A DNA stretch of 6,509 nucleotides from JAFDVL01 sp043736395. Its GTDB lineage: Bacteria > Acidobacteriota > Blastocatellia > RBC074. The DNA lies in the NCBI GenBank assembly GCA_043736395.1, contig JAYTCQ010000271.1, positions 1-6,509 of the forward strand, in the 5' to 3' direction. Below, piece after piece: positions 6,499 to 6,509 of this stretch. Made by a program: the position numbers and the translations under genes. The notes beneath the pieces were generated by a model. It worked only from the letters and a program-made list of their open reading frames with translations, ran no database searches and was not told where the DNA came from. Numbering within the stretch: the stretch's first letter is position 1; every line of letters begins with the position of its first letter.

Positions 6499-6509
6499 AT
6501 GGGTATCTC

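Noticed and set aside
1..6509. CRISPR arrays, tRNA/rRNA genes, insertion sequences or attachment sites
   Set aside because: No spaced direct repeats, cloverleaf or rRNA-like sequence, terminal inverted repeats or transposase motifs were seen on either strand.

Overview
The window holds five protein genes and no RNA gene, mobile element or CRISPR array that I can recognise. The best clue to the host is the leftmost gene. It is a long secreted protein with the VWFA-related layout typical of Acidobacteriota (motifs such as TRLIQIDAVAVDKDGKQVTD, EDGKEQTITNFSYI and ADDLGLSFES). Together with a base composition that looks mid-40s % G+C by eye, a lineage such as Blastocatellia is plausible, but this is an inference from gene content and no comparison was run.

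Layout, left to right: (1) 1-2226, minus strand, a secreted VWA-domain protein whose 3' end runs off the left edge. (2) 2227-2455, a divergent intergenic region with candidate promoters both ways and an 18-codon upstream ORF. (3) 2456-3289, plus strand, an exported protein with a TonB C-terminal-type domain and an unrecognised helical tail. (4) 3315-4868 and 4884-5651, minus strand, a two-gene ABC importer operon of the osmoprotectant/quaternary-amine (ProU/OpuC/YehXYZW) class. The ATPase comes first, then a single polypeptide fusing permease and substrate-binding protein. (5) 5719-6498, minus strand, a multi-pass membrane protein with a polyproline tail, followed by a strong intrinsic terminator.

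The two ABC genes make a complete importer: ATPase plus a membrane subunit that carries its own receptor on the outer face. The substrate cannot be read from the sequence; glycine betaine, choline, carnitine and ergothioneine are all transported by relatives. The VWA and TonB_C-domain genes diverge from one intergenic region and may share regulation, but nothing seen here proves a functional link.

The most unusual point is the junction at 5651-5718. The terminator of the membrane-protein gene, a 13-bp stem in minus-strand RNA, ends in a U-tract that touches the ATG of the ABC ATPase. No Shine-Dalgarno sequence lies between them. A perfect TTGACA hexamer directly follows the upstream stop codon. 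This implies leaderless or short-leader expression, or attenuation, of the transporter operon. I found no clear evidence of a wholly new system; the rest is recognisable families in somewhat unusual architectures.
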